Shown piece after piece: positions 39,608 through 49,749 of a stretch of 64,000 nt of DNA. The notes beneath the pieces were generated by a model that did not search any database, was not told the DNA's origin, and saw nothing but the letters and a program-made list of their open reading frames with translations. Made by a program: the position numbers and the translations under genes. This DNA comes from Fibrobacterota bacterium. GTDB lineage: Bacteria > Fibrobacterota > Fibrobacteria > UBA11236. Each line of letters opens with the position of its first letter. The stretch's first letter is position 1. Location of the stretch: the NCBI GenBank assembly GCA_947466585.1, contig CANIEU010000001.1:236414-300413 (forward strand), in the 5' to 3' direction.

Positions 39608-41920
39608 GTGGATACCTCCCTGCAAAAATGCCCGCAACTGACTGAAGAAGCCCTTCGCAACCTCCTCAACCCCTCGCAGTTCGAGGCGGTGACCTATGCG
39701 CCCGGTCCTCAAGTGGTGCTGGCGGGGGCAGGAAGTGGTAAAACCCGTGTCCTCACCTACAAGATCGTGTGGCTGATTCAGGAACACGGCTTCCGCCCCC
39801 ACGAGATTCTGGCGGTGACCTTCACGAACAAGGCCGCCCGAGAGATGAAGGAGCGCGTCTCCCACCTCCTGGGATACGAAGCTCCCCTGCGTTGGATGGG
39901 CACCTTCCACAGCATTTGCGCCCGCCTGCTCCGGTTTCACGCCTCCAAGCTCGGCTACACCGCGCACTTCACCATCTACGATACCGACGATCAAAAGCGG
40001 CATGTCAAACGCATGTTGCAGGCCGAAAGCCTCGACAACGACACGCGCTACTCGGTGGACGCCGTGCGCCGCTACATCAGCCATTGCAAGAACCAGGGCG
40101 CCGGGCCCGAAGAAGCCGCCCGCGTGGCACAGGACCCTTACCAGCAGCGGCTCGCCGGGCTGTATGCGCGCTATCAAAAAGAACTGCGCGAGCAGAACGC
40201 GATGGACTTCGACGATCTGATTTTCCTCGCCATCCGCCTGCTCAAGGGATTTCCGGAAGTGCGCGAGGCGCTCCACGCTTCCTTCCGCTACGTGCTCATC
40301 GACGAATACCAAGACACCAACAAAGCACAATATCAGCTTATCCAGCTCATGCTGGGCCCGCACCGCAACCTCGTCACCGTGGGCGACGACGACCAGAGCA
40401 TTTACGGCTGGCGCGGCGCCGACGTGGGCAACATCCTGCGTTTTCAAACCGATTACCCCGATGCGCGCGTCACCAAGCTGGAGCAGAACTACCGCTCCAC
40501 GGCGAACATCCTCGCGGTTGCCGGCAGTGTGATCCAGAACAACCGCGAGCGTATGGACAAGACGCTGTGGACCGAAAACGCGCCCGGCGACAAGATTACC
40601 CTGATGGAACTCGACGACGAAATGGCCGAAGCCGCCTGGGTCTCGCGCAACATTCAGGCCGACGAAGTCTACGGGCCGGGCGGCACTGCGATCTTCTACC
40701 GCACCAACGCCCAGTCGCGCGTCTTCGAAGACGAATTGCGGCGCCGGCAAATTCCGTATCTGATCGTGGGCGGCATCCGCTTTTACGAGCGCAAGGAAGT
40801 CAAGGATCTTCTGGCTTATCTGCGTTTAGTCGCAAACCCGCGCGATGAGGTTTCATTGCTGCGGGTCATCAACGTGCCCAAGCGAGGCTTGGGTGATAAA
40901 TCGGTCGAGCAATTGCAGGACTACGCCCTGCAAGCGGGCATCCCGTTGTCCGAGGCGCTAGCGTTTTCCACCGAGGCGGGCATCGCCGCTTCGGCCGCGC
41001 GCAAGATGCGCGAATTCCACGACCTGCTTTCGAACCTGCGCCTGCTGGCGGATCGGCATGCCCTGCCCGAGCTGGTTGCCGAGGTTCTTTCCAAGTCGGG
41101 CTACAAGGCCGCGCTCGAAAACGAAGATACCGACGAAGCCGCCGACCGCCTTTCCAACCTCGAAGAACTCGTCTCCGCAGCACAGGATTTCGTGGATCGC
41201 ATGGACGAGCGTGAAAACGGCTTTACGAACGCCGATGCGAACGCCGATGGCGATGCGACGGAACTTGTTGAAGAAATCGATCCCAACGCAGGGATCACCG
41301 AGGGTACACCCCTCCAACTCTTTTTGCAGGAAATCTCGCTGGTCTCGGACGCCGATGCGCTCAAAGCCGGTCAGGATGCAGTCACCATGATGACCGTGCA
41401 CAGCTCCAAGGGCCTCGAATTCCCGCGCGTATTCGTTACCGGCATGGAAGACGGCCTGTTCCCGCTGATGCGCGAAGACGACGCGGATGCCGAAGAGGAA
41501 CGCCGCCTGTTCTACGTGGCGGTCACGCGTGCACGCCAATCGCTGACGCTCACCTGCGCGCGCCGTCGCCGCCGCTACGGCACGTATCAGGACAGCATGA
41601 CCTCGCGCTTTTTACGTGAGATCGACAAGCAATATCTCGAAATTCCTAAGCCCGCACACACACCCAAACCCGCCTTCCGGATGGGCATGGCGGTGGGACG
41701 CGCGCTCGGAAATCCGGATCCCATGCCGCGCTACGAAGACATGAGCCAGGAAGAGTCGTCGTTTCGGGCAGGCGCCCGCGTTCGCCATGCCAAGTTCGGA
41801 GAAGGCAAGGTGATGCAGCTCTCGGGTACCGGCGACTCCGCCAGCGCAGTGGTGATGTTCGCAGACAAGGTGCCGCGCACGCTGATGCTGAAGTTCGCCA
41901 AGCTCGATGTCGTCGAATAG
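39608..41920 (+). CDS. pcrA: UvrD/PcrA/Rep-family DNA helicase
   Basis: LNPSQFEAVTYAPGPQVVLAGAGSGKTRVLTYKIVWLI; VGDDDQSIYGWRGAD; MTVHSSKGLEFPRVFVTGMEDGLFP. GTG start inferred. Confidence 0.93.
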   Translation: MDTSLQKCPQLTEEALRNLLNPSQFEAVTYAPGPQVVLAGAGSGKTRVLTYKIVWLIQEHGFRPHEILAVTFTNKAAREMKERVSHLLGYEAPLRWMGTFHSICARLLRFHASKLGYTAHFTIYDTDDQKRHVKRMLQAESLDNDTRYSVDAVRRYISHCKNQGAGPEEAARVAQDPYQQRLAGLYARYQKELREQNAMDFDDLIFLAIRLLKGFPEVREALHASFRYVLIDEYQDTNKAQYQLIQLMLGPHRNLVTVGDDDQSIYGWRGADVGNILRFQTDYPDARVTKLEQNYRSTANILAVAGSVIQNNRERMDKTLWTENAPGDKITLMELDDEMAEAAWVSRNIQADEVYGPGGTAIFYRTNAQSRVFEDELRRRQIPYLIVGGIRFYERKEVKDLLAYLRLVANPRDEVSLLRVINVPKRGLGDKSVEQLQDYALQAGIPLSEALAFSTEAGIAASAARKMREFHDLLSNLRLLADRHALPELVAEVLSKSGYKAALENEDTDEAADRLSNLEELVSAAQDFVDRMDERENGFTNADANADGDATELVEEIDPNAGITEGTPLQLFLQEISLVSDADALKAGQDAVTMMTVHSSKGLEFPRVFVTGMEDGLFPLMREDDADAEEERRLFYVAVTRARQSLTLTCARRRRRYGTYQDSMTSRFLREIDKQYLEIPKPAHTPKPAFRMGMAVGRALGNPDPMPRYEDMSQEESSFRAGARVRHAKFGEGKVMQLSGTGDSASAVVMFADKVPRTLMLKFAKLDVVE

Positions 41921-42254
41921 CTTCGTGGCGTAAACCACGGGGTCATCGAAGCGTCCCGACTACGCCGGGTCTGCAGGGCGCCCTCGATCTCCTGATACGG
42001 ATTCCAAATCACAGGAATCTGTGGAATCGGGGCGCAATCGGGGAGGATTCGCGCCCTATCCGTGTGGATTGGCAACACCATTGCCCCAATTTTTCAAGTC
42101 TAGTTCCGGCTTTCCGGTTTATTATCTTCCTCTTCCGGGCAAACGATCGCCTTCCGCCCGGACTCCCCACAGATTCCCGGTAGAAAGCGTTCCCCGCCCG
42201 TTTAGGGTTGTTTGCAGTGATTTGACTTTGTTGATTTGAACACCAGGGGCCGGA

Positions 42255-42545
42255 ATGCGCGTTGAAAAACAGGAAATCGAAAAACTGGCCAAACTGGCCC
42301 GCCTCGAAATCACCCCCGAAGAAATCGAAAAACTGCAAGGCTCACTCGGCAGCCTCGTGGAATATCTCGATCTGCTCAAGCAGATGAAGCTCGACGACGT
42401 GGAGCCGATGACCGCGGTCGACGACACGCCCCGCCCCTTGCGCCCCGATGTGCAGGCCGAAATGCTTCCGAAGGAAAAGGCGCTGGCCAACGCGCCCGCA
42501 ATCAATCTCGAACATTTCTCCATCCCCAAAGTCATCGGGGGCTGA
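42255..42545 (+). CDS. gatC: Asp-tRNA(Asn)/Glu-tRNA(Gln) amidotransferase subunit C
   Basis: 96 aa; EIEKLAKLARLEITPEEIEKLQGSLGSLVEYLDLLKQMKLDDVEPMTA. Confidence 0.92.
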   Translation: MRVEKQEIEKLAKLARLEITPEEIEKLQGSLGSLVEYLDLLKQMKLDDVEPMTAVDDTPRPLRPDVQAEMLPKEKALANAPAINLEHFSIPKVIGG

Positions 42546-42549
42546 GCGA

Positions 42550-43407
42550 ATGCGCACCGGCGTCACATGCGTGGTCCCGGCCCGCCTTGGCTCGACCCGT
42601 TTTTTAGGGAAACTGCTGGAGCCGATTTTCGGCAAACCCGTGGTGGTGCACACCCTCGAACGGGCCGCCGCCGCGCACTGCTTCGACCGCGTGATCTGCG
42701 CCACCGAATCTCCGGAGATCGGCGCGGCGGCGGAAGCGGCGGGTTTCGATTGGGTGCTGACCGGTGAAGCCCGCAACGGCACGGAACGGATCGCCCTCGC
42801 CCTCACGCTCGACCTTCCCGCATTGCGCGATGCCGGGCTCATCGTGAACCTGCAGGGCGATGAACCCGCCTTCCCCGCCGAAGGCTTGCGCGCCCTGTGT
42901 GAGGCGCTGCAACGCGAGCCCGCGAACGTGCATCTCCTCCTGCATCCGGACGCGCCTTCGCCCGAAGAAATCGCCAACCCCAACCGCGTCAAGGTCGTGG
43001 TGGATGTGGAAAGATTCGTGACAGAATTCACACGGATGCCCGCTCCTTCGGCCACCTTGCAATTGCCGCGTTTACAAATGGGCGCTTACGGCTACCATCG
43101 CGATTACCTCGCGGCCTACGCTGCGCTGCCGCCTTCGGCCGCCGAACTGGAGCTGTCCCACGAGATGCTCCGCGCACCCGGGTTGGCCCCCATCCGCGCG
43201 CACCTCTCCCCGGTGAAAGCCACCGGCGCATCGGTCGATGTGCCCGACGACTTGATCGCGGCGCGAGAGGCCGTGCATGCCTTGGAAAACATGGAATCCC
43301 GCCTGAACAAAAGCCTGAATAACAGCCTGAACAACGGCCTGAATATCCGCCCGAATATCCGCATCAGTACCGAACTGCAGCCGAGCCTGCAAGGAGCCCC
43401 CGCATGA
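42550..43407 (+). CDS. kdsB: 3-deoxy-manno-octulosonate cytidylyltransferase
   Basis: TCVVPARLGSTRFLGKLLEPIFGKPVVVHTLERA; NLQGDEPAFPAEGLRAL; MGAYGYHRDYLAAY. Confidence 0.92.
   Translation: MRTGVTCVVPARLGSTRFLGKLLEPIFGKPVVVHTLERAAAAHCFDRVICATESPEIGAAAEAAGFDWVLTGEARNGTERIALALTLDLPALRDAGLIVNLQGDEPAFPAEGLRALCEALQREPANVHLLLHPDAPSPEEIANPNRVKVVVDVERFVTEFTRMPAPSATLQLPRLQMGAYGYHRDYLAAYAALPPSAAELELSHEMLRAPGLAPIRAHLSPVKATGASVDVPDDLIAAREAVHALENMESRLNKSLNNSLNNGLNIRPNIRISTELQPSLQGAPA
43300..43371 (+). repeat. 12-bp tandem repeat in the kdsB 3' end
   Basis: Six 12-nt units: cgcctgaacaaa/agcctgaataac/agcctgaacaac/ggcctgaatatc/cgcccgaatatc/cgcatcagtacc. Confidence 0.85.
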
Positions 43408-45038
43408 AGAAGAACGAGAACGGCTGCAAATACATCATCGTCACCGGCGGTGTGTTGTCGGGCCTGGGCAAGGGTATTGCGGCGGCCTCCATCGGCAATC
43501 TGCTTTCGGGACGCCTCAAGGTGGTGCCCGTGAAGTGCGACGGCTACCTCAACACCGATCCCGGCACCATGAACCCCATCGAGCACGGCGAAGTATTCGT
43601 GCTTGACGACGGCGGCGAAGTCGACATGGATTTCGGCCACTATGAACGTTTCATGGACGTGCACGCCAAGTTCCACTGGAACCTGACGATGGGCAAGGTG
43701 TTCAAAGACATTCTCGACAAGGAACGGCGCGGCGATTACCTCGGCAAAACCGTCCAGTTCCTGCCGCACGTCACCGACCGCATCAAGGAGTGGTTCCACG
43801 GTATCGCGCGCGAAGAAAAGGCCGACGTGCTCCTCATCGAAGTCGGCGGCACCGTCGGTGATTTGGAAAACCAGTTCTACCTCGAGGCCATCCGCCAGCT
43901 GAAGCGCGACGTGGGCCGCGACAACATCATCTACATCCACCTCACCTACGTGCCCGTGCCCGAAGGCGTGAACGAACAGAAGAGTAAGCCCACGCAAATG
44001 TCGGTGCGCCTCCTCAACGAAAAGGGCATCGAGCCCGACGTTATCATCGGCCGCTGCCCCGAATTGCTGACCCCGTCGATCAAGGAAAAGATCGGCTCGT
44101 ACTGCAACATTCCCGCCAGCCACGTGATCTCAGGTCCCGACGTGAAGACCGTTTACGAGATCCCGTTGATTTACGAGAAGGAAGGTCTACCCGCCATCCT
44201 CCACTCCATGCTCGGCATCTACTCACCGCCCGATCTGCGCCAGTGGGAAACCTGGGTGCGCAACATCAAGAAGAATCGCGTCAACCCCGAGCGCACGGTC
44301 ACCATCGCCCTGTGCGGCAAGTACACCGCACTGGAAGACTCTTATGCCTCGGTGGTGGAAGCGCTCACGCACGCGGGCGCGCACCACGACGTGCGCGTAG
44401 ACCTCAAATGGGTCGACACCGGCAAAATCAATTCGCCCGACGACGCGCGCGCTGCGCTCGCGGGCGTACAAGGCGTGATCGTGCCCGGCGGCTTCGGCCG
44501 TCGCGGCATCGAAGGCAAAATGCACGTGATCCGCTTCACGCGCGAAAACAATCTTCCCTACCTCGGCATCTGCTACGGCATGCAGTTGGCCGTGGTCGAA
44601 TTCGCGCGCAACGTGTGCGGCCTCGTCGGCGCGAACACCTCGGAAGTACGCGAAGAGGGCGTGCAGGTCGACCACCCCGTGATCGACATCCTCCCGGGCC
44701 AGGTCAACGTGTCCAACAAGGGCGGCACCATGCGTCTCGGCGGACACGACGTGGAACTCAAGGCCGGCAGCCGGGCCAGCGCGATTTACGGAGGCCAAAC
44801 CACCGTGCGCGAACGCTTCCGTCACCGCTACGAAGTGAACCCCGCCTACATCGAGCGTCTCGAAGCCAAGGGCCTCGTGTTCTCGGGAAAACATCCCGAA
44901 GAAAACATCATGCAGGTCATGGAGCTTCCCGGTCACAAATTCTTCATGGCCTGCCAGTTCCATCCCGAGCTCACGAGTAATCTGCGCCATCCCGCGCCGC
45001 TGTTCCACGAGCTCGTGAAGGCTGCCTTGGAGGTGTAG
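43404..45038 (+). CDS. pyrG: CTP synthase
   Basis: KYIIVTGGVLSGLGKGIAAASIGNLL; GAT domain GGFGRRGIEGK...LPYLGICYGMQLAVVEFARN. Confidence 0.97.
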   Translation: MKKNENGCKYIIVTGGVLSGLGKGIAAASIGNLLSGRLKVVPVKCDGYLNTDPGTMNPIEHGEVFVLDDGGEVDMDFGHYERFMDVHAKFHWNLTMGKVFKDILDKERRGDYLGKTVQFLPHVTDRIKEWFHGIAREEKADVLLIEVGGTVGDLENQFYLEAIRQLKRDVGRDNIIYIHLTYVPVPEGVNEQKSKPTQMSVRLLNEKGIEPDVIIGRCPELLTPSIKEKIGSYCNIPASHVISGPDVKTVYEIPLIYEKEGLPAILHSMLGIYSPPDLRQWETWVRNIKKNRVNPERTVTIALCGKYTALEDSYASVVEALTHAGAHHDVRVDLKWVDTGKINSPDDARAALAGVQGVIVPGGFGRRGIEGKMHVIRFTRENNLPYLGICYGMQLAVVEFARNVCGLVGANTSEVREEGVQVDHPVIDILPGQVNVSNKGGTMRLGGHDVELKAGSRASAIYGGQTTVRERFRHRYEVNPAYIERLEAKGLVFSGKHPEENIMQVMELPGHKFFMACQFHPELTSNLRHPAPLFHELVKAALEV

Positions 45039-45054
45039 GACATGGATCAACACA

Positions 45055-45124
45055 GCATCACAACAGCACAACAATAAACGCAAGCAGTCCGTTACTGCCT
45101 TTTATTGTTGTGTTGCTGTGTTGT
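45055..45124. repeat. Inverted repeat with octamer-repeat arms (element D)
   Basis: CACAACAATAAA (45067-45078) vs TTTATTGTTGTG (45101-45112), exact; pairing continues outward to about 24 bp with two mismatches and GU pairs. Confidence 0.85.
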
Positions 45125-45267
45125 CTTATTGTTTTCATCCCCCTGTGATCCCCGTCACACCGTTCGCTCGTCCGCAATCCCGTTTCCCCGAAAATCGAAG
45201 ATTCGCCGGTTTTTGCGTTTGACCGCCGTCACAAGGGTTTTTCGCCGTCCGGATTACTTTCCGGAAC

Positions 45268-45936
45268 ATGCTCCAAAACATTCGCTCCCGCTTGCGTCTC
45301 CCGGTTCTTACCGCCTCCGAAAAATTTGCGCTCCTCACCTTGATTCTCCTGCTCGGCGGCGGCGGCGCCTTGCGGGCCTGGGAGCATGCGGGTGTTCGCA
45401 TCGGGCCGGTGCGCGATTGGGAAACCTTGCGGCAACTCGTGATCCGTGCCCGCTCCGACTTGAAGAAAGCGGGAGGAGAGGTCGATGTGGCCTGCGCAGA
45501 CGAAGCTGTGGCGGGTTTCTCCGACACGCGCGCCCCGTCCGCATTGGCATCCGGACCTGAATCTGGATCTGAATCCGGACCCGATATCCTGTCCGCAGGC
45601 TTCGGAGGATTCGGTGCGGGAAGAAGCAAGGCGCGCGGCACAGGGGCTGCGGGAGATTCCCGCAAAAAAGCCCCCGCACGCCCTGTAGACCTCAATACTG
45701 CGGGAGAAAAAGCTCTGCTCGGGTTGCCAGGCGTCGGCCCCTCCACGGCCAAGGCCATCCTCGCCTACCGCGCCGCGCACGGGAAGTTTCGGTCGGTGGA
45801 CGATCTCCTTCAGGTCAAGGGAATCGGACCGAAAAAACTGGAAAGTTTGCGCCCCTTCGCGCTTGCCGAACAAGCTCCGGCAGCGCCTGCGGAGAAAACC
45901 GAACCCCAGACCGTGCCCCGGGAGATTCCGCCCTAA
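45268..45936 (+). CDS. ComEA-like helix-hairpin-helix protein with N-terminal TM
   Basis: VDLNTAGEKALLGLPGVGPSTAKAILAYRAAHGKFRSVDDLLQVKGIGPKKLESLRPFA. Confidence 0.88.
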   Translation: MLQNIRSRLRLPVLTASEKFALLTLILLLGGGGALRAWEHAGVRIGPVRDWETLRQLVIRARSDLKKAGGEVDVACADEAVAGFSDTRAPSALASGPESGSESGPDILSAGFGGFGAGRSKARGTGAAGDSRKKAPARPVDLNTAGEKALLGLPGVGPSTAKAILAYRAAHGKFRSVDDLLQVKGIGPKKLESLRPFALAEQAPAAPAEKTEPQTVPREIPP

Positions 45937-46003
45937 CTTCAAATCCACCCGGTCCTTTTCTTTCCACCTTCCGTACCCCTCAGGGATTAGTAAAATTCCC
46001 TGA

Positions 46004-46957
46004 ATGGGGAAAAAACCGTCGACAGTGGCCGCTATCGAGATCAGGCCGTCTTGCCTGAAATTCGTGGAAATGCCCCGAAACGAGCGGCGCGTGCTCTCCG
46101 CAGGGGTATTCCCGCTTGAACCTGGACGTTGGCGCGACCGCGAACACCTCGTCGCACAGGTGCGTTCTGCCTTGGACACGACGGCTTTGGGCAACGTAGT
46201 GCGCCTGATCGCCTGTGTGCCCCTCGGTCATGCCTTCCTCCGCGTGGTGGATGTCCCCCCCGATGTCAACGCCCATGACCATGTCGCCTGGGAGTTGTCG
46301 AAGTACCTCGCCCGTCCGCTGGAAGAATATGCCTGCGACTTTCAGGCGGAAGCTGCGGCACCCGAATTTGAGTCCATGGAACCGGAAGCCCGTCGCTACC
46401 TCGCCGCTGCCTTCCGCCGCGCGGAAACCATCACCCTCCGCGAGACCCTCGAGCATGCGACGGGTCTCGCGCTCACCGCGCTAGACATCGATGCCGCCGC
46501 CGTGGTGAACACCTTCACCTTCGCACATCCCGAGTTTTTGGGTGAGCGCGTGATCATTCTGAACGCGAACACGGAAGCCACGACAGTGGTGCGAACGCAT
46601 CAAGGCACCTTCCAAGGCGCAGTGGTGCGCCGCGACGCCGGCAATGCCCTGCGCTCGGACGCCGAAGCCCAGGAGCGCGCCGAAGGCCTGCTGCGCTGCG
46701 CGCGGGGCATCTCGGAAAGCCTCGCCGACGCGACGCAAGGTTGGAACGCGCCCGACCGCGTCTTCCTCTGCGGCGACCTCGCCGTGGACGCCGACTTCAA
46801 GGAACTGTTGCGCACCCGGCTTCCGGCCGGCTTCAGCCTGCTCAATCCGTACCGCAACATGCCCGGGCCCGATCCGGCGGATTCTCCGGGAGCCTATCCC
46901 GGCGCCCTCTTCGCCGCGACCACCGGCATCGCGCTGCGCATGGCGGAGGAGTTCTGA
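46004..46957 (+). CDS. PilM-like actin-fold pilus-assembly protein
   Basis: STVAAIEIRPSCLKFVEM...RLIACVPLGHAFLRVVDVPPDVNAHDHVAWELSKYL; followed by a PilN-like overlapping ORF. Confidence 0.65.
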   Translation: MGKKPSTVAAIEIRPSCLKFVEMPRNERRVLSAGVFPLEPGRWRDREHLVAQVRSALDTTALGNVVRLIACVPLGHAFLRVVDVPPDVNAHDHVAWELSKYLARPLEEYACDFQAEAAAPEFESMEPEARRYLAAAFRRAETITLRETLEHATGLALTALDIDAAAVVNTFTFAHPEFLGERVIILNANTEATTVVRTHQGTFQGAVVRRDAGNALRSDAEAQERAEGLLRCARGISESLADATQGWNAPDRVFLCGDLAVDADFKELLRTRLPAGFSLLNPYRNMPGPDPADSPGAYPGALFAATTGIALRMAEEF

Positions 46958-47895
46958 TGCTGCGCCTCAACCTGTTGCGGGAGCTTTCGGGCAATTCCCA
47001 AGGCACCCTGCCGCCACCGCCCTATTCGGGACTACTGCGTCGCATGCTCACGGCGCTGCTCGGCCTGCTATTGGCCGGCGCTTTGCTCACCTTTGTCGCG
47101 CAACCCAAGTGGCTGCATTTTCCGGGTACTCCGCTGTCACCGCTTTACCCGATCTTCCCCGCCGAGCGCGCCAAGGTCGCAGAGGCCCTCGAAGTCGCGC
47201 GGCAGGACTCCGTGCGCCGTGTGGAGGCTTTGCAATCCGAGGCCTCGCGCCGCGTGGCCGTCGAACAAGAACAGGTCGGTGCCTGGCTCGACCAACTGGA
47301 AACCGTGCTCCCCGCCGCACGAACGAATCCGACACATACCTTCACGCTTACGTCCTTCACCGCGCCGGGGTCGTTCGTGCTGCGCGGAACCGCCGTTTCT
47401 GCTGAAGCCCTGAGCGCCCTGCAGGAGTCCTTGATTTTATTCCCCGGCATGGATTTGCGCCAAAGCGTAGGGGACGCGACGGAGGAATCGGGCCCACAAG
47501 AAGCACTGCCTGCAGGCGTGCGAAAAGCTTCCGGAATCCCGTTCCTTTTTGAGGGAACCGTGAACCTCGCACCATCCGACTCCACACCCCCCAAAAACCG
47601 GGTACTCTCCGCGGAGATGCTCGATACCGAACTGGAGGAAATGATCCGGTCGGCATCCTCCGTGGGCATCACGCTCACCCCGCCCCAAGCGGGAGCGGTG
47701 AGCCGAACCGGGGTGCTGCGCCTGCATCCCTTCCGCCTGTCAGGAACATGTGATTCCGCAGGATTTTCGGCGGTCTCCCAATGGCTCGCCGCCGAGCGTG
47801 AACGCGCCTCCTCCTTTGGAATCCAGCGTCTGGTGCTCTCGCAACGCGACGCACGGCGATTGGTTTTTTTAGACATATTGGCATTCACACGGTGA
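46957..47895 (+). CDS. PilN/PilO-like membrane protein (weak assignment)
   Basis: ATGA overlap with the PilM-like gene; one N-terminal TM (LLTALLGLLLAGALLTFVA in context), coiled coil, then a fold-like C-terminal half. Confidence 0.5.
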   Translation: MLRLNLLRELSGNSQGTLPPPPYSGLLRRMLTALLGLLLAGALLTFVAQPKWLHFPGTPLSPLYPIFPAERAKVAEALEVARQDSVRRVEALQSEASRRVAVEQEQVGAWLDQLETVLPAARTNPTHTFTLTSFTAPGSFVLRGTAVSAEALSALQESLILFPGMDLRQSVGDATEESGPQEALPAGVRKASGIPFLFEGTVNLAPSDSTPPKNRVLSAEMLDTELEEMIRSASSVGITLTPPQAGAVSRTGVLRLHPFRLSGTCDSAGFSAVSQWLAAERERASSFGIQRLVLSQRDARRLVFLDILAFTR

Positions 47896-47995
47896 TTTTT
47901 AAAGGCCCAAAGAGGCCGGGTTTATATTTTCCGGCGTTGCGACTTCACGGAATTCTTCGGAAGTTTGCGATGCCTAGAACCTCTTCGAACCAAGT

Positions 47996-49045
47996 ATGAA
48001 ACCTTTCTTTCCGGCCCTCGTTTTGTGCGCCCTTGTCGCGCATGCCTCTGCGGCCCAAGGACAGTCACAGGCTCAAAAACAGGTTCCGCCGGTTCCGAAA
48101 CCCGTCTCCACTGCAACATCTTCGGCAACTGCACCCGCCGCCGCCATCCCCGCCACCACGACTTCCACCGGCACACCCGCAGCATCCCCAACCACTCCGG
48201 CCCCTGTTTCCGGATCGGCCGCACAAAACGAATCCTACCTCGAGTGGGAACGCCAGCACAACGAGTGGAAGAAAAGCTATGCCGCGTGGCAAGGCCGCTA
48301 CAACCATTGGGTCGAAGAACAAGCACGACTGGATGACGGATTTCTTTTCAGCATCGGACTCGGCCCTTCTCCCACCCGCATCGACACACGCTTCTCAGGC
48401 GGAGACGTCAAAAATTTCCCCGCCCGCCCGCCCTTTCCCAACGTCAATTTCCGCGGCATGGGCGCGAGTTTCGATTTGCGAATGGGATGGCTGGTGGAAA
48501 ACGACCCCTACCTCAATGACTACTGGTACGGTGACGACGAACTGCACGATCAACTCTATCTGACGTTCGACTTGCTCACGCGTTCTTCGCCCTATCCCCA
48601 GCTGCGCTTCGCCAAAAACGACACGGCCAATACCGGAACCTTTTTCCAGCCCTACTACATGCTCGATCTCGTTGCGGGCGTGGGCATGACCTACCTGGTT
48701 TACCCATACCGCACCTCCATCAGCACCACGATCGGATTCGGACTGCTGGGCATCCAAGGCAAAGACCAAAGCGTGCGCACCGACATCGGCCCGGCCCTCA
48801 ATTTGCGCATCGGGCAGGAGTGGGCGCTCCGCGAAAACTGGCGCTCTGGATTCGCGATCAACTACGGCTACGTGCAGTCGATCAATCCCCGCAAGGTCTC
48901 CGCCACGGAAGAGAGCTATCAGGAAAACTACAGCTCCCATCTCTTTTCCATTCAGTGGATCAACAGCTTCACGCCGCCGAAGTATCGCCGCGGCATTCCG
49001 CCGTCGCGCCCGCAGCAGTACAATCCCGCGCCGCCTACGCGATAA
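47996..49045 (+). CDS. Secreted/outer-membrane protein of unknown function
   Basis: MKPFFPALVLCALVAHASAAQ signal peptide; Thr/Pro/Ala-rich linker; alternating strands suggestive of a beta-barrel. Confidence 0.6.
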   Translation: MKPFFPALVLCALVAHASAAQGQSQAQKQVPPVPKPVSTATSSATAPAAAIPATTTSTGTPAASPTTPAPVSGSAAQNESYLEWERQHNEWKKSYAAWQGRYNHWVEEQARLDDGFLFSIGLGPSPTRIDTRFSGGDVKNFPARPPFPNVNFRGMGASFDLRMGWLVENDPYLNDYWYGDDELHDQLYLTFDLLTRSSPYPQLRFAKNDTANTGTFFQPYYMLDLVAGVGMTYLVYPYRTSISTTIGFGLLGIQGKDQSVRTDIGPALNLRIGQEWALRENWRSGFAINYGYVQSINPRKVSATEESYQENYSSHLFSIQWINSFTPPKYRRGIPPSRPQQYNPAPPTR

Positions 49046-49089
49046 TTCATGACGGAGTAGGCCTCCGCATTGTTTCGTAATTTTCCCCT

Positions 49090-49641
49090 ATGTCTCTTTC
49101 GCTCACGGGTGGAGCCTTCAACGGCATGGCGCTTAAAACGCCGACCGGAATGAACCTCACGCGCCCGACCTCCGGCAAGGTGCGCCAAGCCCTCTTCAAC
49201 GTGCTGCGTGGGGCTTTCGAGGACGGTGACTTTCTCGACCTCTTTGCCGGCTCCGGCGCCGTGGGTCTCGAGGCTTTGAGTCGCGGCGCCCGCCGCGCCG
49301 TGCTGGTCGAAAACCACCCCGCCGCCTTGCGCGTACTCGAAGCGAACTGCCGCCTGCTGCTCTCGCGGGGAGCAGACCCGGATGCCTTGGAGTGGACGAA
49401 GCGCGAAGCCCGCGCCTATTGCAAAGCTGCAGCTGCGGCGGGTACGCGCTTCGCGGTGGTCTTCGCCGATCCGCCTTTCGATCAGGATTTTACGGGGCTT
49501 TGGGATGCCATGCGCCCTCTGGTCGCGTCCAATGGCATCGGAATCGTCCAATTCCCCTCGCGTACCCCCCCGGATTTCGCGCCGCAGGCGGATCGCCTCC
49601 TCGAATACGGTGAGTCTACTCTAGCGATCTTCAGGGTATAG
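49090..49641 (+). CDS. rsmD: 16S rRNA (guanine966-N2)-methyltransferase RsmD
   Basis: RPTSGKVRQALFNVL...FLDLFAGSGAVGLEALSRGARRAVLVE...VVFADPPFD. Confidence 0.93.
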   Translation: MSLSLTGGAFNGMALKTPTGMNLTRPTSGKVRQALFNVLRGAFEDGDFLDLFAGSGAVGLEALSRGARRAVLVENHPAALRVLEANCRLLLSRGADPDALEWTKREARAYCKAAAAAGTRFAVVFADPPFDQDFTGLWDAMRPLVASNGIGIVQFPSRTPPDFAPQADRLLEYGESTLAIFRV

Positions 49642-49749
49642 GGCGGACTTGAGCCCCGAAGGGGCGCCGCCGCGCAAGGGGGTATTCCGCGTTGCTAGCT
49701 TAATGCTCCCTGTTTCTTCCTGGCAGACCGCCCGTTTTCGGAGATTCCC

